Part shown: positions 54,507-63,865 of the stretch, piece after piece
How positions within the stretch are numbered: position 1 is the stretch's first letter
Layout of the letters: every line of letters starts with the position of its first letter
Assembly (NCBI RefSeq): GCF_013141765.1
Contig: NZ_WHOD01000099.1
Location: 1 to 64,000, forward strand
Reading direction: 5' to 3'
Length of the DNA stretch: 64,000 nt
Source of the DNA: Paenibacillus foliorum
GTDB taxonomy: Bacteria; Bacillota; Bacilli; Paenibacillales; NBRC-103111
The notes under the pieces: model-generated
Database searches by the model: none
Seen by the model: only the letters and a program-made list of their open reading frames with translations
Told to the model about the DNA's origin: nothing
Translations under genes and position numbers: made by a program

Positions 54507-54684
54507 TTTCAGCATCCCCTGTCTTGTTGCTCTATGTCCATTATAACCGACTTTATTCCTTTTTGGAATAAACTATGATATAAATCTTTTTGATTTCTCC
54601 AAAAAGGATCGATTATAAGTGAGATATAAGCCTATATACAGCGGAATACTATGAATAATGAAATACTTTATTTCATCGTCACAA

Positions 54685-55848
54685 TTATGATTCAGTTTGG
54701 TATAAACTTAAAAATCGTTCCGCCGTCTTAGCCCAAGTAAAATGCTCTTGCACCCTAAGCTCACTTTCTGCGCCCATCCTTTCAACCTGTCCAGGCTGAG
54801 TCAATAACGTACTAATCCATGGTGCCAATTCTTCCTGTAAACATGGCGCATCAATTAAATAGCCTGTATTTCCGTGCTCAATGATTTCCTTCATTCCCCC
54901 AGCTCTCGTTGCAACAACTGGAACACCAGTAGCCATCGCTTCTACATTAACCAGTCCGAAAGCTTCGTTTATATGAGAAGGTACTACGAGCACATCAGCC
55001 AACCGGAACCATTCTGGAATTTCAGAATGCGGAACATAAGGAATAAAACGAACATTCTCGCGCATTTTTCTCCCCAATCGGTGCAGTTGCTTTACATATG
55101 GAGTAACACGATCCGATCCATAAAATGCACTTCCCACAACTAGAAGTACCGCATCAGGTACTTGGGTGATGATATGGGGCATTGCTTTAAGCAGATGATG
55201 TACTCCTTTAATTCCAATCAGGCGACCGACATACAGAACAATTTTTTTGCCCTCATAGCCACGAAGCTTAAGTGATTTTTGACGAAGCGTGGCTCCCTTA
55301 TCTGACCAGCGAGAAATAAACTTCTCTGGATCCACCCCAAGATGATTGACCCTAACCTTCTCTTTAACCTGTGGAACCATGCGGATTACCTGCTCTTTTA
55401 AGAAATGGCTGTTGACTATGATCCGATCCGCAGCTGCCAGACAAACTCTAAGCTCAGCTCTTTTGATATGCCTCTTTGAAATAAAAGTAATGGAATGAAG
55501 AACAAGCCAAATTTTTGCTCTGGGGTTAGTTCGTCTTAAATAGCGTACGAACCGTGGCCGATTTTCCACTTGAATGAGCTTAAGATCACGTTTGTATTGT
55601 ATAAGTTTACGACTTACATTGCGGATATAGGCTTGTGGAGATGGTGCGGGAAGCCTGATATAACGTACTCCTTTACGCGTTTCCAATACTGGTCTGTTTC
55701 TGCCTCCAGTTCTTCCAAAAACAACAGGCCTTACCTCGCTAGTTAAATGCGGTGCTACATGCTCTACAACCAATTCAACGGAGCTGCTCGTTCCCGAAGG
55801 AATAACGAATGATCCCGGTGTAACAATCGCTACAAAGGGTAATTTCAT
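54685..55848 (-). CDS. Family 4 glycosyltransferase (CotSA-like)
   Basis: 387 residues, GT-B fold: N-terminal acceptor half (VAIVTPGSFVIPSGTSSSVELVVEHVAPHL), then IVLYVGRLIGIKGVHHLLKAM and PSHINEAFGLVNVEAMATGVPVVATRAGGMKEII, the nucleotide-sugar site with the EX7E pair. The length and the opening resemble CotSA, a spore-coat-associated transferase of Bacillus, but a general surface-glycan role is also possible. Basic stretches occur (KLIQYKRDLKL, FVRYLRRTNPRAK), yet there is no cationic tail. SD GAAGGAGG precedes the ATG. Confidence 0.83.
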   Translation of the reverse strand: MKLPFVAIVTPGSFVIPSGTSSSVELVVEHVAPHLTSEVRPVVFGRTGGRNRPVLETRKGVRYIRLPAPSPQAYIRNVSRKLIQYKRDLKLIQVENRPRFVRYLRRTNPRAKIWLVLHSITFISKRHIKRAELRVCLAAADRIIVNSHFLKEQVIRMVPQVKEKVRVNHLGVDPEKFISRWSDKGATLRQKSLKLRGYEGKKIVLYVGRLIGIKGVHHLLKAMPHIITQVPDAVLLVVGSAFYGSDRVTPYVKQLHRLGRKMRENVRFIPYVPHSEIPEWFRLADVLVVPSHINEAFGLVNVEAMATGVPVVATRAGGMKEIIEHGNTGYLIDAPCLQEELAPWISTLLTQPGQVERMGAESELRVQEHFTWAKTAERFLSLYQTES

Positions 55849-56285
55849 GCTGCTGCCTCCTTCATTTGGAATGAATTACTGCTTGTGCTAATGTATTCAT
55901 TCCTTTTGTTGGCTGGAACCCTTTGATGGGCTCCACCTCCTCAATTAGCTTAGGCCTGCCTCCATTTCATAGACAGGCATCACGGGAATCAACAAAGGCT
56001 GCCACTGGCCACTTATGAGGGCAGGCCTTTCGACCTTCGCATTTCCGTGCAGAGGGACGCCTCCGGGGAATGGCAATTAACAGGAATTGTAGCCAAAATA
56101 GCATCTAAGAAAACCTTATTAACTAACATCGCTCAAGGGGCTCTGTTCATCGACTGGAACATGTATTGAATAAGGAATATCCACATTTGCAGAAAGAAGA
56201 GGTATTTCGAGGTATTTGTGATTTATCGCTGTATGTAGCGCTGGAGAGTAATGAAGCAGCTCCGGGCTCTTGAGCCGAGGACTCA
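55849..56285. other. Gene-free stretch upstream of the CotSA-like gene
   Basis: 437 bases with no supported gene. Inverted arms AGGCCTGCC (55952-55960) and GGCAGGCCT (56020-56028), 59 bases apart, could form a long-range stem. At the far end a perfect GAGGACTC/GAGTCCTC hairpin spans the stop codon of tag, without a T-run. Confidence 0.5.
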
Positions 56286-56867
56286 CTACAGAGTCCTCTC
56301 CCCCGCTTCGGCTCCTTCGTATAGCATGCATTCTATCGTATGGTCATTGACCATACCCGTAGCCTGCATATAAGCATAGCAGATCGTTGAGCCGACGAAT
56401 TTGAAGCCTCGCTTCTTTAAATCCTTACTCATTGCATCAGATTCCGGGGTACTTGCCGGAACCTCACCCAATGACCGCCAGCTGTTGCAGAGCGGCATCC
56501 CACCGATAAACCTCCAGATGTATGCGTCAAAACTGCCGAACTCCTCCTGAACCTTCAGAAAGGCCTGTGCGTTCGTAATCGCAGCCCGCACCTTTAATCG
56601 GTTGCGGATAATGCCGGGGTTCCCCAACAGTTCCGCCACTTTAGCCTCGTCATAAGCCGCTACTATTTGCGGATCAAATCCGTCAAAGGCTTGTCTGTAA
56701 TTTTCACGCTTCTGTAAAACCGTATACCAGCTTAAGCCCGCCTGTGCCCCTTCCAACACCAACAGCTCGAATAGCTTATGCTCACTATGAACAGGGACGC
56801 CCCATTCATGATCATGATAATTGATATAAAGCGGATCTTTATTGACCCAACCGCATCGTTTCTGTTC
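56286..56867 (-). CDS. tag: DNA-3-methyladenine glycosylase I
   Basis: 193 residues: RCGWVNKDPLYINYHDHEWGVP (family signature and first zinc ligand), FELLVLEGAQAGLSWYTVLQKRENYRQAF (alkylated-base pocket with catalytic Glu), FKFVGSTICYAYMQATGMVNDHTIEC (His and Cys zinc ligands). It removes 3-methyladenine from damaged DNA. ATG 56867 has GAGG nine bases upstream; a GTG 18 bases earlier is less likely. Confidence 0.96.
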   Translation of the reverse strand, partial: EQKRCGWVNKDPLYINYHDHEWGVPVHSEHKLFELLVLEGAQAGLSWYTVLQKRENYRQAFDGFDPQIVAAYDEAKVAELLGNPGIIRNRLKVRAAITNAQAFLKVQEEFGSFDAYIWRFIGGMPLCNSWRSLGEVPASTPESDAMSKDLKKRGFKFVGSTICYAYMQATGMVNDHTIECMLYEGAEAGERTL

Positions 56868-56957
56868 CATAATAACCGTCCTCACACCTCTAGTTTAATA
56901 ATTGCAGTATATCATAGAACAATGACATAATTTGTCGCAGTACTAGCGTTTTTCATC

Positions 56958-56979
56958 TATAATTAAGTTAACGCTTACA
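56958..56979 (+). promoter_or_regulatory. TATAAT and overlapping cre-like site of the plus-strand kinase gene
   Basis: TATAAT at 56958-56963 is followed at 56966-56979 by AGTTAACGCTTACA, which matches 12 of 14 positions of the CcpA consensus TGWAANCGNTNWCA. No good -35 hexamer is visible. Confidence 0.35.
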
Positions 56980-57017
56980 CTTCTTTTCATATCCCTTTCT
57001 TTCAGGAGACACATCGA

Positions 57018-58535
57018 ATGACAATCCTTTTACTCGTATTAATGGCTGCTTCCATCACTCTTTTTATTACTAAAGCAAGAAATCCTTCCGCCTATTGGAT
57101 GGCTCTGGTACTGCTGGGCTGGTTCATCAGCATGTCCGGTCTTGTTTTGTTTATAGCTAAATACGGAGGCTTTTATTACAAGGTTAATATTGTATTATTT
57201 TTTAACGATTCAATCCGCAACCTGCTCCTGCACTCACCTATTACAATCGAAGCTATCAGCCGGATGATTACAATAGGCAGATCTTTATTTATATTCAGTC
57301 TCATTGGACTGTCTGTAACCTTATTTTATTATCGGCCTTTCCTGAAAATATGGAAAATATATGCATTTAACTCCATTCTACCTTTACTTAATATTTTGTT
57401 CTATGATCCGGTTATTTACAAATGGGCGCTTAGTGTTTTGGACCGGGATCAAACCTACATCATCGGCTGGATTACCAGAGGATGGTTGGTTATTTCTACT
57501 TTGGCAGCCCTTTTTTTTATGGTTTGGCGTTATAAGCGGATCACCATCCACTGGTTCAAAAGCCAAGTAAAGTATACCTTGCTTGGTGTGCTTGCCCTCG
57601 TACTGTTTTATTTTTATTTAGGCTTTATGGGGCCGCTGCAAGTGTTTGATGTTCGTACATACTATGTTCTTTACTCCGACTTCTCCAACTTCAATCCTCC
57701 TTTAACCTTAGTTGAATGGTATTTAAGCATTGGCTTTACCGGAATTTTGTCGATCATCAGCATTTTGTCCATCTGGAAATATACGGAGGTTGAGAAAAAA
57801 CTGGGGAAGCTTGACCTCCAGCTCGAACGTAAGCTATCAACTGCTGACATGGGTACCAAGGTATTCACGCATGCAATCAAAAATCAATTGCTAATGATGC
57901 AAATTTTACTGCAGCGAACTGATGAGCTTATACGCATGGAGGGTCCTCCATCAAAGCCTGCCAGTGAAATTGAATCCAATGTAACCAAGGTTTCCGGTAT
58001 TGTTAGCGAGACTCTGCAGCGACTCGATCAGCTCTACAATTCTTTTAAAACAACATATCTTCAATTAAAACCGGTCGATGTTCACGAGCTTTTGCAGCAT
58101 ACGTTGAGTAAGTTTAAGGTCATTCCAGAACATGTTACACTGATAAACAACTTTCCGCAGGGACATCCCGTAATTCTCGCTGATCAAGAGCATCTGACAG
58201 AAACCATTTATAATATTATGATAAATGCTATTGAAGCAATCGATAAGGAAGCAACAGGGATAGTATCCATTCATTCATACTTGGAGGATGACTGGCTGAT
58301 TATCAAAATTGAGGATAACGGCTCAGGTATTGCCCAAGATCGGATAGGCAAAATTTTTGACCCCTTTTATACGGATAAAAATACAACTAAAAATTGGGGT
58401 GTTGGTTTGTCTTACGCCAAGCAGATTGTAAAAGGTCATTATGGAGATATTCATGTTCAGAGCAAGCCAGGAGCAGGGAGTACCTTCCAGCTGCTGCTTC
58501 CGGTCTACATTAAGGACGAGCTGAATACAAATTAG
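57018..58535 (+). CDS. Multi-helix membrane sensor histidine kinase
   Basis: 505 residues. The first 255 contain about seven membrane helices with short loops. The kinase core follows: VFTHAIKNQLLMMQILLQRTDEL holds the probable phospho-His in an HxxxNxL pattern like that of the CitA/SpoOB-like group; HATPase_c has NIMINAIEAI, IEDNGSGIAQ and NWGVGLSYAKQIV. SD AGGAG precedes the ATG. It is followed by its response regulator after 12 bases. Divergent from tag and convergent with the ABC/sulfatase operon, which it may control. Confidence 0.88.
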   Translation: MTILLLVLMAASITLFITKARNPSAYWMALVLLGWFISMSGLVLFIAKYGGFYYKVNIVLFFNDSIRNLLLHSPITIEAISRMITIGRSLFIFSLIGLSVTLFYYRPFLKIWKIYAFNSILPLLNILFYDPVIYKWALSVLDRDQTYIIGWITRGWLVISTLAALFFMVWRYKRITIHWFKSQVKYTLLGVLALVLFYFYLGFMGPLQVFDVRTYYVLYSDFSNFNPPLTLVEWYLSIGFTGILSIISILSIWKYTEVEKKLGKLDLQLERKLSTADMGTKVFTHAIKNQLLMMQILLQRTDELIRMEGPPSKPASEIESNVTKVSGIVSETLQRLDQLYNSFKTTYLQLKPVDVHELLQHTLSKFKVIPEHVTLINNFPQGHPVILADQEHLTETIYNIMINAIEAIDKEATGIVSIHSYLEDDWLIIKIEDNGSGIAQDRIGKIFDPFYTDKNTTKNWGVGLSYAKQIVKGHYGDIHVQSKPGAGSTFQLLLPVYIKDELNTN

Positions 58536-58547
58536 GGGGAATACTGG

Positions 58548-59243
58548 ATGGAGAGAAGGATACGTGTTTTAGTTGCAGAGGATTTAGAGGTACTGCGCGA
58601 GCATTTTTGCCAATTGGTAAAAAAAGAAGTGGACTTCGAACTCGTTGGTCAAGCATCAAGCGGGAAAGAAGCTTACACCATCGCAAGCAGAGAGCCCTTG
58701 GACGTCATTCTGATGGATATTGAAATGGATGTAAAGCATGATGGGATCATCGCTGCCAAGCGGATTATAGATGAGTTTCCCCACATACGCATCGTTTTTT
58801 TAACCGTTCATGAGGATGATGAAACCGTATTCGGAGCTTTCGAAGCCGGTGCTATCGATTATGTGTTGAAAACAGCAGCCAGTTCTGAAATTATGAAAAG
58901 TATCCGTATGGCCCAAAAAGGGATATCTCCCATTCGCCCCGAAATCGCTTATAAAATCCGCAATGAATTTACCCGAATACGGAAAAATCAGGCCAATATG
59001 TTTGATGCCATGAGCATCCTTTCCCAACTAACGCCAACTGAAATGGAAATCATTGAACTGCTGCTTAAGGATCAGAAGGTGCAGGAGATTGCCCAAACGA
59101 GACAAGTCGAGCTCTCCACAATCAAATCGCAAATTAATGTCATTCTCAAAAAATTTCGTAAAAAGCGTTCTAAGGAAGTAGTCAAACTGCTTCACGAGCT
59201 TAACGTTACCCATCTGTTTCATAAAATTAAAAGAAATCAATAA
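58548..59243 (+). CDS. Response regulator with LuxR-like helix-turn-helix
   Basis: 231 residues: receiver (VLVAEDLEVLREHFCQLV, acceptor Asp in VILMDIEMDVKHDGI, where the usual MP is MD; Lys in YVLKTAAS) and a C-terminal LTPTEMEIIELLLKDQKVQEIAQTRQVELSTIKSQINVILKKF helix-turn-helix. SD AGGGGG lies eight bases before the ATG. Partner of the kinase just upstream. Confidence 0.9.
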   Translation: MERRIRVLVAEDLEVLREHFCQLVKKEVDFELVGQASSGKEAYTIASREPLDVILMDIEMDVKHDGIIAAKRIIDEFPHIRIVFLTVHEDDETVFGAFEAGAIDYVLKTAASSEIMKSIRMAQKGISPIRPEIAYKIRNEFTRIRKNQANMFDAMSILSQLTPTEMEIIELLLKDQKVQEIAQTRQVELSTIKSQINVILKKFRKKRSKEVVKLLHELNVTHLFHKIKRNQ

Positions 59244-59264
59244 AGCAGCTTCCGTCATAAATAA

Positions 59265-59306
59265 AGCTCCTACATTGTGTTAAATCCACAATGTAGGAGC
59301 TCTTTT
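59265..59306. terminator. Shared bidirectional terminator
   Basis: Perfect 15-bp stem AGCTCCTACATTGTG (59265-59279) with its complement (59287-59301). CTTTTT follows on the plus strand and TTTATTT on the minus strand. It separates the convergent regulator and substrate-binding-protein genes. Confidence 0.92.
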
Positions 59307-59314
59307 TCCATAAA

Positions 59315-60412
59315 TTATTTAACTACCTTTAAAAATGGGGCCGGACTAACGAACGTATCGCCTTTGACGACTTCTGTCAATTTGCCGTTTTCAACGAACA
59401 ACTTCTCCAGATTCTCATACCACTTGATAACAGTTCCATCCTTAAAGTAATCGACCTGCTTTTTCGACTCAATCCATTCCGTTGTATCCACTTGGACTTT
59501 GAGGGAATCCTCAGGAATTTGCGTGAATTTAGCAGTCAGCTTGATTGTTTCTTCGATATTTTTAATGCGATAATCGTTTGCTTTCACCCATGCTGCAAGG
59601 AACTTTTCAACCAATTCAGGCTTATCTTTTAAAAACTTTGGATTTACCACCCAGCTCTGCGGGAACACATATTCCGGGAAGAACATCTTGTTATCGCCTA
59701 ACTTCACAATGTTGTCCTTACCGACTTGCTTCTCAATCTCAGATGTATAAGGAGACCAGATCGCAACGGCATCTACCTTACCGGCTACAAAAGCCGAAAC
59801 TGCTCCGGCAACATCCATATTGACAGCATTAACATCTTCCGGCTTAAGTCCACCCTTTTTGATGCCAAGATTTAGTATCATTTCCCCGGAAGTCCCCTTT
59901 GGAACCCCGACGGTTTTTCCTTTCAAGTCCTTCCAATCCTTGATTCCGGATTTCTTGGTCGCATACACCATGTCACCTGTATTCAAACTATCGACCGCAA
60001 TGATATTGCCTTTGCCTTGCGCGGATAAAAAGGTTGCACCAGGTCCAATGTAGGCAATATCGATGTCGCCTGAGGCCATTGCTTGAAATTCAGGAGGGCC
60101 GCTGAGGAATTTCACTGCATTGATCTTAACTCCGGCTTCTTTAAAATATCCTTTTTCTTCACCCAAAACAATGGGTGTAGCTCCATGGATATCAGGCATA
60201 TAAGCAACGTTAATAGTTGGCAGTTCCTTCGATGCTTCCTTCACAGGCTCCTGCGGTTTGGCTGCAGTTGAGTCCTTACCTCCGGCTGTACCTCCTGCAG
60301 CGCCTCCATTTGTTCCTCCACTCGTACCGCATGCACTCAAAGTAAGCAGCAGCGACATTGTGATCATCAATACACCAAAGCTCTTTTTACCTGCTCGTAT
60401 CAACATGGACAT
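59315..60412 (-). CDS. ABC transporter substrate-binding lipoprotein (SsuA/TauA-like)
   Basis: 365 residues: lipobox LSAC, a Gly-rich linker, then an NMT1/SsuA-type fold (INVAYMPDIHGATPIVLGEEKGYFKEAGVKI, YIGPGATFLSAQGKG, WKDLKGKTVGVPKGTSGEM, AFVAGKVDAVAIWSPYTSEIEKQ, FPQSWVVNPKFLKDKPELVEKFLAAW). Family members bind sulfonates, taurine, nitrate or thiamine precursors. With a sulfatase in the operon, a sulfated or sulfonated solute is likely. Last gene of the operon; SD AAGGGAG abuts a hairpin repeat. Confidence 0.88.
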   Translation of the reverse strand: MSMLIRAGKKSFGVLMITMSLLLTLSACGTSGGTNGGAAGGTAGGKDSTAAKPQEPVKEASKELPTINVAYMPDIHGATPIVLGEEKGYFKEAGVKINAVKFLSGPPEFQAMASGDIDIAYIGPGATFLSAQGKGNIIAVDSLNTGDMVYATKKSGIKDWKDLKGKTVGVPKGTSGEMILNLGIKKGGLKPEDVNAVNMDVAGAVSAFVAGKVDAVAIWSPYTSEIEKQVGKDNIVKLGDNKMFFPEYVFPQSWVVNPKFLKDKPELVEKFLAAWVKANDYRIKNIEETIKLTAKFTQIPEDSLKVQVDTTEWIESKKQVDYFKDGTVIKWYENLEKLFVENGKLTEVVKGDTFVSPAPFLKVVK

Positions 60413-60423
60413 TGTTAATCTCT

Positions 60424-60462
60424 CCCTTAGAGTTTTCGTAAGAAAACTTGCATCGTAAGCAT
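60424..60462 (-). repeat. Interspersed hairpin repeat inside the ABC operon
   Basis: On the minus strand GCTTACGATGCAAG, TTTTCTTACGAAAA, CTCTAAGGGAG; the last bases are the SD of the substrate-binding-protein gene. Near-copy of the element at 25.5 kb. Confidence 0.7.
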
Positions 60463-60468
60463 AAACTT

Positions 60469-61290
60469 TTACTTTTTCACTTCTAAATATTCCTTGTATA
60501 CCTTAGCCCAAATCTCATTCTTAATTTGCACAAAGCGTTCATGAAGCTTCGTTTCTTGTGTTCTGGGATACGGAATATTAACCTCAATTATTTCTTTAAT
60601 TCTGCCCGGTCTGGCGCTCATAATAATAACCTTTTGCGCTAAAATAACTGCCTCTTCCACATCATGCGTAATGAAAAAACATGTCTTTTTCTCTTTTTCC
60701 CATGTGTGCAGTAGTTCTTCCTGTAGCTGTGAACGGCTCTGTGCATCAAGTGCCCCAAATGGTTCATCCATCAGCAGCACCTCAGGATTTACAGCGTACG
60801 CCCTTGCGATAGCCACCCTCTGCTTCATACCACCGGATAATTCCTTTGGATAGGAATTGGCAAAATCCTTTAAGCCTACCAGCTCCAAGTATTTTTCTGC
60901 TTTTTCACGCCGTTCCTTTTTGTTTAGACCCCTCAGCTTCAAACCGAATTCTACATTTTTAATAACCGTTTTCCAAGGAAACAGAGCGTATTGCTGAAAC
61001 ACCACCCCTCTCTCTTTACCAGGACCCCACACTTCCTGTCCGTCTACTGTCACGCTGCCTGCCGTTGCATCTTCCAATCCTGCGATAATGTTCAGCAGCG
61101 TCGTCTTCCCGCAACCACTCGGGCCTACGACACATACAAATTCATTTTGATAGATGGTCAGATTCGTATTTTGTAAAGCAACGACGTCTCCGTTACGGCC
61201 CTGGTACACTTTGGTCAAATTGGTTATCTCAATCTTGGGCTGATCTGTCTCTTGGCTATGGTTAGTTATGACTTCCGCAGTTCCTGCCAT
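60469..61290 (-). CDS. ABC transporter ATP-binding protein (SsuB/TauB-like)
   Basis: 273 residues: Walker A GPSGCGKTT, Q-loop VFQQYALFPW, signature LSGGMKQR, Walker B VLLMDEPFGALD and the switch His in FFITHDVEEAV. It energises uptake with the membrane partner whose gene overlaps by 25 bases. The motif spacing and the C-terminal ARPGRIKEII segment are those of the nitrate/sulfonate/taurine subfamily. Confidence 0.93.
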   Translation of the reverse strand: MAGTAEVITNHSQETDQPKIEITNLTKVYQGRNGDVVALQNTNLTIYQNEFVCVVGPSGCGKTTLLNIIAGLEDATAGSVTVDGQEVWGPGKERGVVFQQYALFPWKTVIKNVEFGLKLRGLNKKERREKAEKYLELVGLKDFANSYPKELSGGMKQRVAIARAYAVNPEVLLMDEPFGALDAQSRSQLQEELLHTWEKEKKTCFFITHDVEEAVILAQKVIIMSARPGRIKEIIEVNIPYPRTQETKLHERFVQIKNEIWAKVYKEYLEVKK

Positions 61291-62087
61291 CCTGTTAGCT
61301 TCCTTTCCAGATAGAGTACACCTTTATCCATGGCAAATCCGATAACACCAATAATAATAATTCCTAATATTACAAGATCCATACGGAAGTACAATCCCGC
61401 TTCCATGATCATATTGCCTAACCCCTTGGAAGCACCAGTCAATTCAGCCGCAACTAATGTCGTCCAAGCACTCGCTAAACCTAATCTTACGCCTACCAGA
61501 ATGTAAGGAAATGAAGCCGGAACGACAACCTCCAAGAAAATATCTTTATCAGTTGCTCCTAATACCCTTGCTGCTTTAATAAGCGTCGGGTCAACATTGC
61601 GCACCCCTTGATAAATGGAAATAACCATGACCAGAAAGGTAGCTACAAAAATAACTGAAATTTTGGCTCCCTCCCCAATTCCGAACGCTACGATAACTAA
61701 CGGAATCAAGGCAATTGGGGGAATCGTACGGAAAAATTGTATCCATGGTTCAATCAATGCCCTGACGGTAGGATACCAGCCCATTAAGAAAGCGACCGGA
61801 ATGGCTGCCAGCAGGCCTAACGAGAATCCCCCAAGTACTCTAAAAATACTCGCATATATATTGCTCCAAAGCCTGCCGCTTTGCAGTTCGCTCATAAAGC
61901 TTTTTAGTAGGGTCACCGGGTTCGACAAGATGCTTCCAACCGAAGGTATCGTTGACAGAAGCCACCAGACGGCTAAACCAATCAATAATGAAAGCAATAC
62001 CATAATGTTAGGATGCACCTTAGAGGAGAATGGTTCCTTCCTTGTTTTATGCTGCACTACTGTTTTTTGCAATTTTTCCATACTCAC
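61266..62087 (-). CDS. ABC transporter permease (SsuC/TauC-like)
   Basis: 273 residues with six predicted helices and the coupling loop LIKAARVLGATDKDIFLEVVVPASFPYILVGVRLGLASAW (EAA motif). IQFFRTIPPIALIPLVIVAFGIGEGAKI is typical of sulfonate/taurine permeases. GTG start with AAAGG seven bases upstream. It follows the sulfatase gene by 39 bases. Confidence 0.92.
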   Translation of the reverse strand: MSMEKLQKTVVQHKTRKEPFSSKVHPNIMVLLSLLIGLAVWWLLSTIPSVGSILSNPVTLLKSFMSELQSGRLWSNIYASIFRVLGGFSLGLLAAIPVAFLMGWYPTVRALIEPWIQFFRTIPPIALIPLVIVAFGIGEGAKISVIFVATFLVMVISIYQGVRNVDPTLIKAARVLGATDKDIFLEVVVPASFPYILVGVRLGLASAWTTLVAAELTGASKGLGNMIMEAGLYFRMDLVILGIIIIGVIGFAMDKGVLYLERKLTGWQELRKS

Positions 62088-62126
62088 TCATGAACCTTTC
62101 ATAGTTTTCTTTTTATTCTTTAATGC

Positions 62127-63587
62127 CTAAACTCCGTATAAAGAATTGATATCACTGGATTTCCCGTATTTGGCCGCAAGCATACCTGCTGCTTCCTGCC
62201 AGCCATCTTGCAGCAGCCTGCGATGCCAGTCCTCAACCGTCATGTACTTCCAAGGGCCGGTTTCGATAACCTTTTGCATCGGATCGACCTTGCTGCCAGG
62301 CTTCCCCATATGCTCTTGCATCCAATTAGCCAGACGGTGGTCCATTTCTTTGACAATTTCAGGGTAGGCTTTGGCCAAATTAATCGTTTGGTTCGGGTCC
62401 TGCTCCATGTCATACAAAGCAATTTCTTCAAATTCGAACAAGCCCGGATGATACGTACGAATAAAATACCATTTACTGTCCCGTACAGCCCGCTGACAAA
62501 CATACAGAGCATGATCCATAACTAGGTAATCGCGTCCTTCCCAATGTCCCCCTTGCAGGGCATTCAAGAACGACTTCCCATCCCAGCCAGTAGGAACAGG
62601 TAATCCTACCATGTCAGTAATTGTTGCGATTACATCGACATTATATACAAAGCCGTCCACTACCTGTCCCGGCTTAGTCACTCCCGGTACTTTCATAATC
62701 AGAGGAATATGATGAACGGATTCGGATGCATTGGCATGCTCCATATACACTCCGTGCTCCCCCATCGATTCAGCATGATCCGCACTAATTATAAAGCATA
62801 CCTCTTCCTCAATCCCCAATTCACGTAGTGTATCTAGGATTTCTCCTACATGCTTATCCATATAAGAAATGCCCCCGTCATAGCCGTTGATCAAATGGGC
62901 CAAATCTTGGCGGTTACGGATCTGCCTCGGCATTGTCTCTGGAAATCGATCAGCCCAGTGTAAAAAGGTAGCCGAGCGTGGGAAGCTGTCTTTCTGATGG
63001 TCTTGAATCGTTTGCTCATTCGGAAACTCCTTAACCGGGAAGTTGTTCCATTGATCCGCATATTCCTTTGGATAGGTATACAAGGTATGTGGGTCCCAAT
63101 ACTGAATATGCAGAAAATAGTTATCTTCTTTGCCGTGTGCCTGTAACCATGGAATCACTGCTGCATTGACTTCATCTGCATCCTCATTTCCTTCTTTCAA
63201 AGAATGCGTGTGCAGCTCATTCCATCCCGCAAAATACCACCAAGCATGATGTCTATCTCCAAATGAGGAGAAGGTGACCGTCTTATATCCGGCATTACGC
63301 AAATGTCTCGTAAAAAAAGGAACCGATGTACTATGTCCATCTCCTTCCGGATAATCGAAATCACAACCTGGCCCCCAGTGGGTCAGTGCTCCATGATTAA
63401 TTCCAAAGCGTCCGGACATAAAGCTTGCTCTTGATGGAACACATGGCGAAGATGCACAATAACATCTGTTAAACCGTGCCCCTCCGGCTGCAATATGATC
63501 AATGTTTGGCGTCGTATTCCGGTCATAACCGTAGCAGCTCATATGATCGGGACGCAAAGAATCGATATCAAGATAAATCATTCTCAT
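62127..63587 (-). CDS. Cys-type sulfatase, cytoplasmic
   Basis: 486 residues from ATG 63587 (AGGAGG nine bases upstream; a longer frame has no ribosome site). LDIDSLRPDHMSCYGY carries the metal-binding acids. CVPSRASFMSGR is the C-x-P-S-R signature, whose Cys (about 49) must become formylglycine for activity. SADHAESMGEHG holds the second metal pair. No signal peptide is seen, so it probably cleaves sulfate esters inside the cell after uptake, or acts with the adjacent ABC transporter. No maturase gene lies in the window. The upstream cre site suggests carbon-catabolite control. Confidence 0.92.
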   Translation of the reverse strand: MRMIYLDIDSLRPDHMSCYGYDRNTTPNIDHIAAGGARFNRCYCASSPCVPSRASFMSGRFGINHGALTHWGPGCDFDYPEGDGHSTSVPFFTRHLRNAGYKTVTFSSFGDRHHAWWYFAGWNELHTHSLKEGNEDADEVNAAVIPWLQAHGKEDNYFLHIQYWDPHTLYTYPKEYADQWNNFPVKEFPNEQTIQDHQKDSFPRSATFLHWADRFPETMPRQIRNRQDLAHLINGYDGGISYMDKHVGEILDTLRELGIEEEVCFIISADHAESMGEHGVYMEHANASESVHHIPLIMKVPGVTKPGQVVDGFVYNVDVIATITDMVGLPVPTGWDGKSFLNALQGGHWEGRDYLVMDHALYVCQRAVRDSKWYFIRTYHPGLFEFEEIALYDMEQDPNQTINLAKAYPEIVKEMDHRLANWMQEHMGKPGSKVDPMQKVIETGPWKYMTVEDWHRRLLQDGWQEAAGMLAAKYGKSSDINSLYGV

Positions 63588-63865
63588 AGTAAATTGCCTC
63601 CTGCTTTCTCCTATACATTTATTAAGCGCTTTCTTGTCTGCGCTTACAAATATACCTTTAAATTCGCATCGGAGTAAGTAGGAAGTTTTTTCAACCTTTT
63701 TAAACAAGAATTTGACGTAGGGCTAATCCATGCTAGTCTCCCTGTAAGCCATTACAGTGGAGCAGCCAGGGACTCCCCCATCGCCTGCCTTATGGCCATT
63801 ATCCCGTTTACTCAGTAGTTCAATCTACCAAAACCATACATATGATATGTTTTCAATTCATCTAT
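63588..63865. other. Leader region of the sulfatase operon
   Basis: No gene. Contains the cre sites at 63622-63649 and a six-bp inverted repeat CTGTAA-GCCA-TTACAG (63742-63757). Confidence 0.5.
63622..63649 (-). promoter_or_regulatory. CcpA cre site, near consensus, with a second overlapping core
   Basis: Minus-strand TTGTAAGCGCAGACAA (63634-63649) holds a 13-of-14 match to TGWAANCGNTNWCA. Just downstream, GAAAGCGCTT (63623-63632) is a weaker second core. They lie about 35-62 bases before the sulfatase start codon. Confidence 0.6.

Noticed and set aside
56119..56331. 70-residue minus-strand frame after tag
   Set aside because: It starts inside tag in another frame, lacks a ribosome site and resembles no protein.
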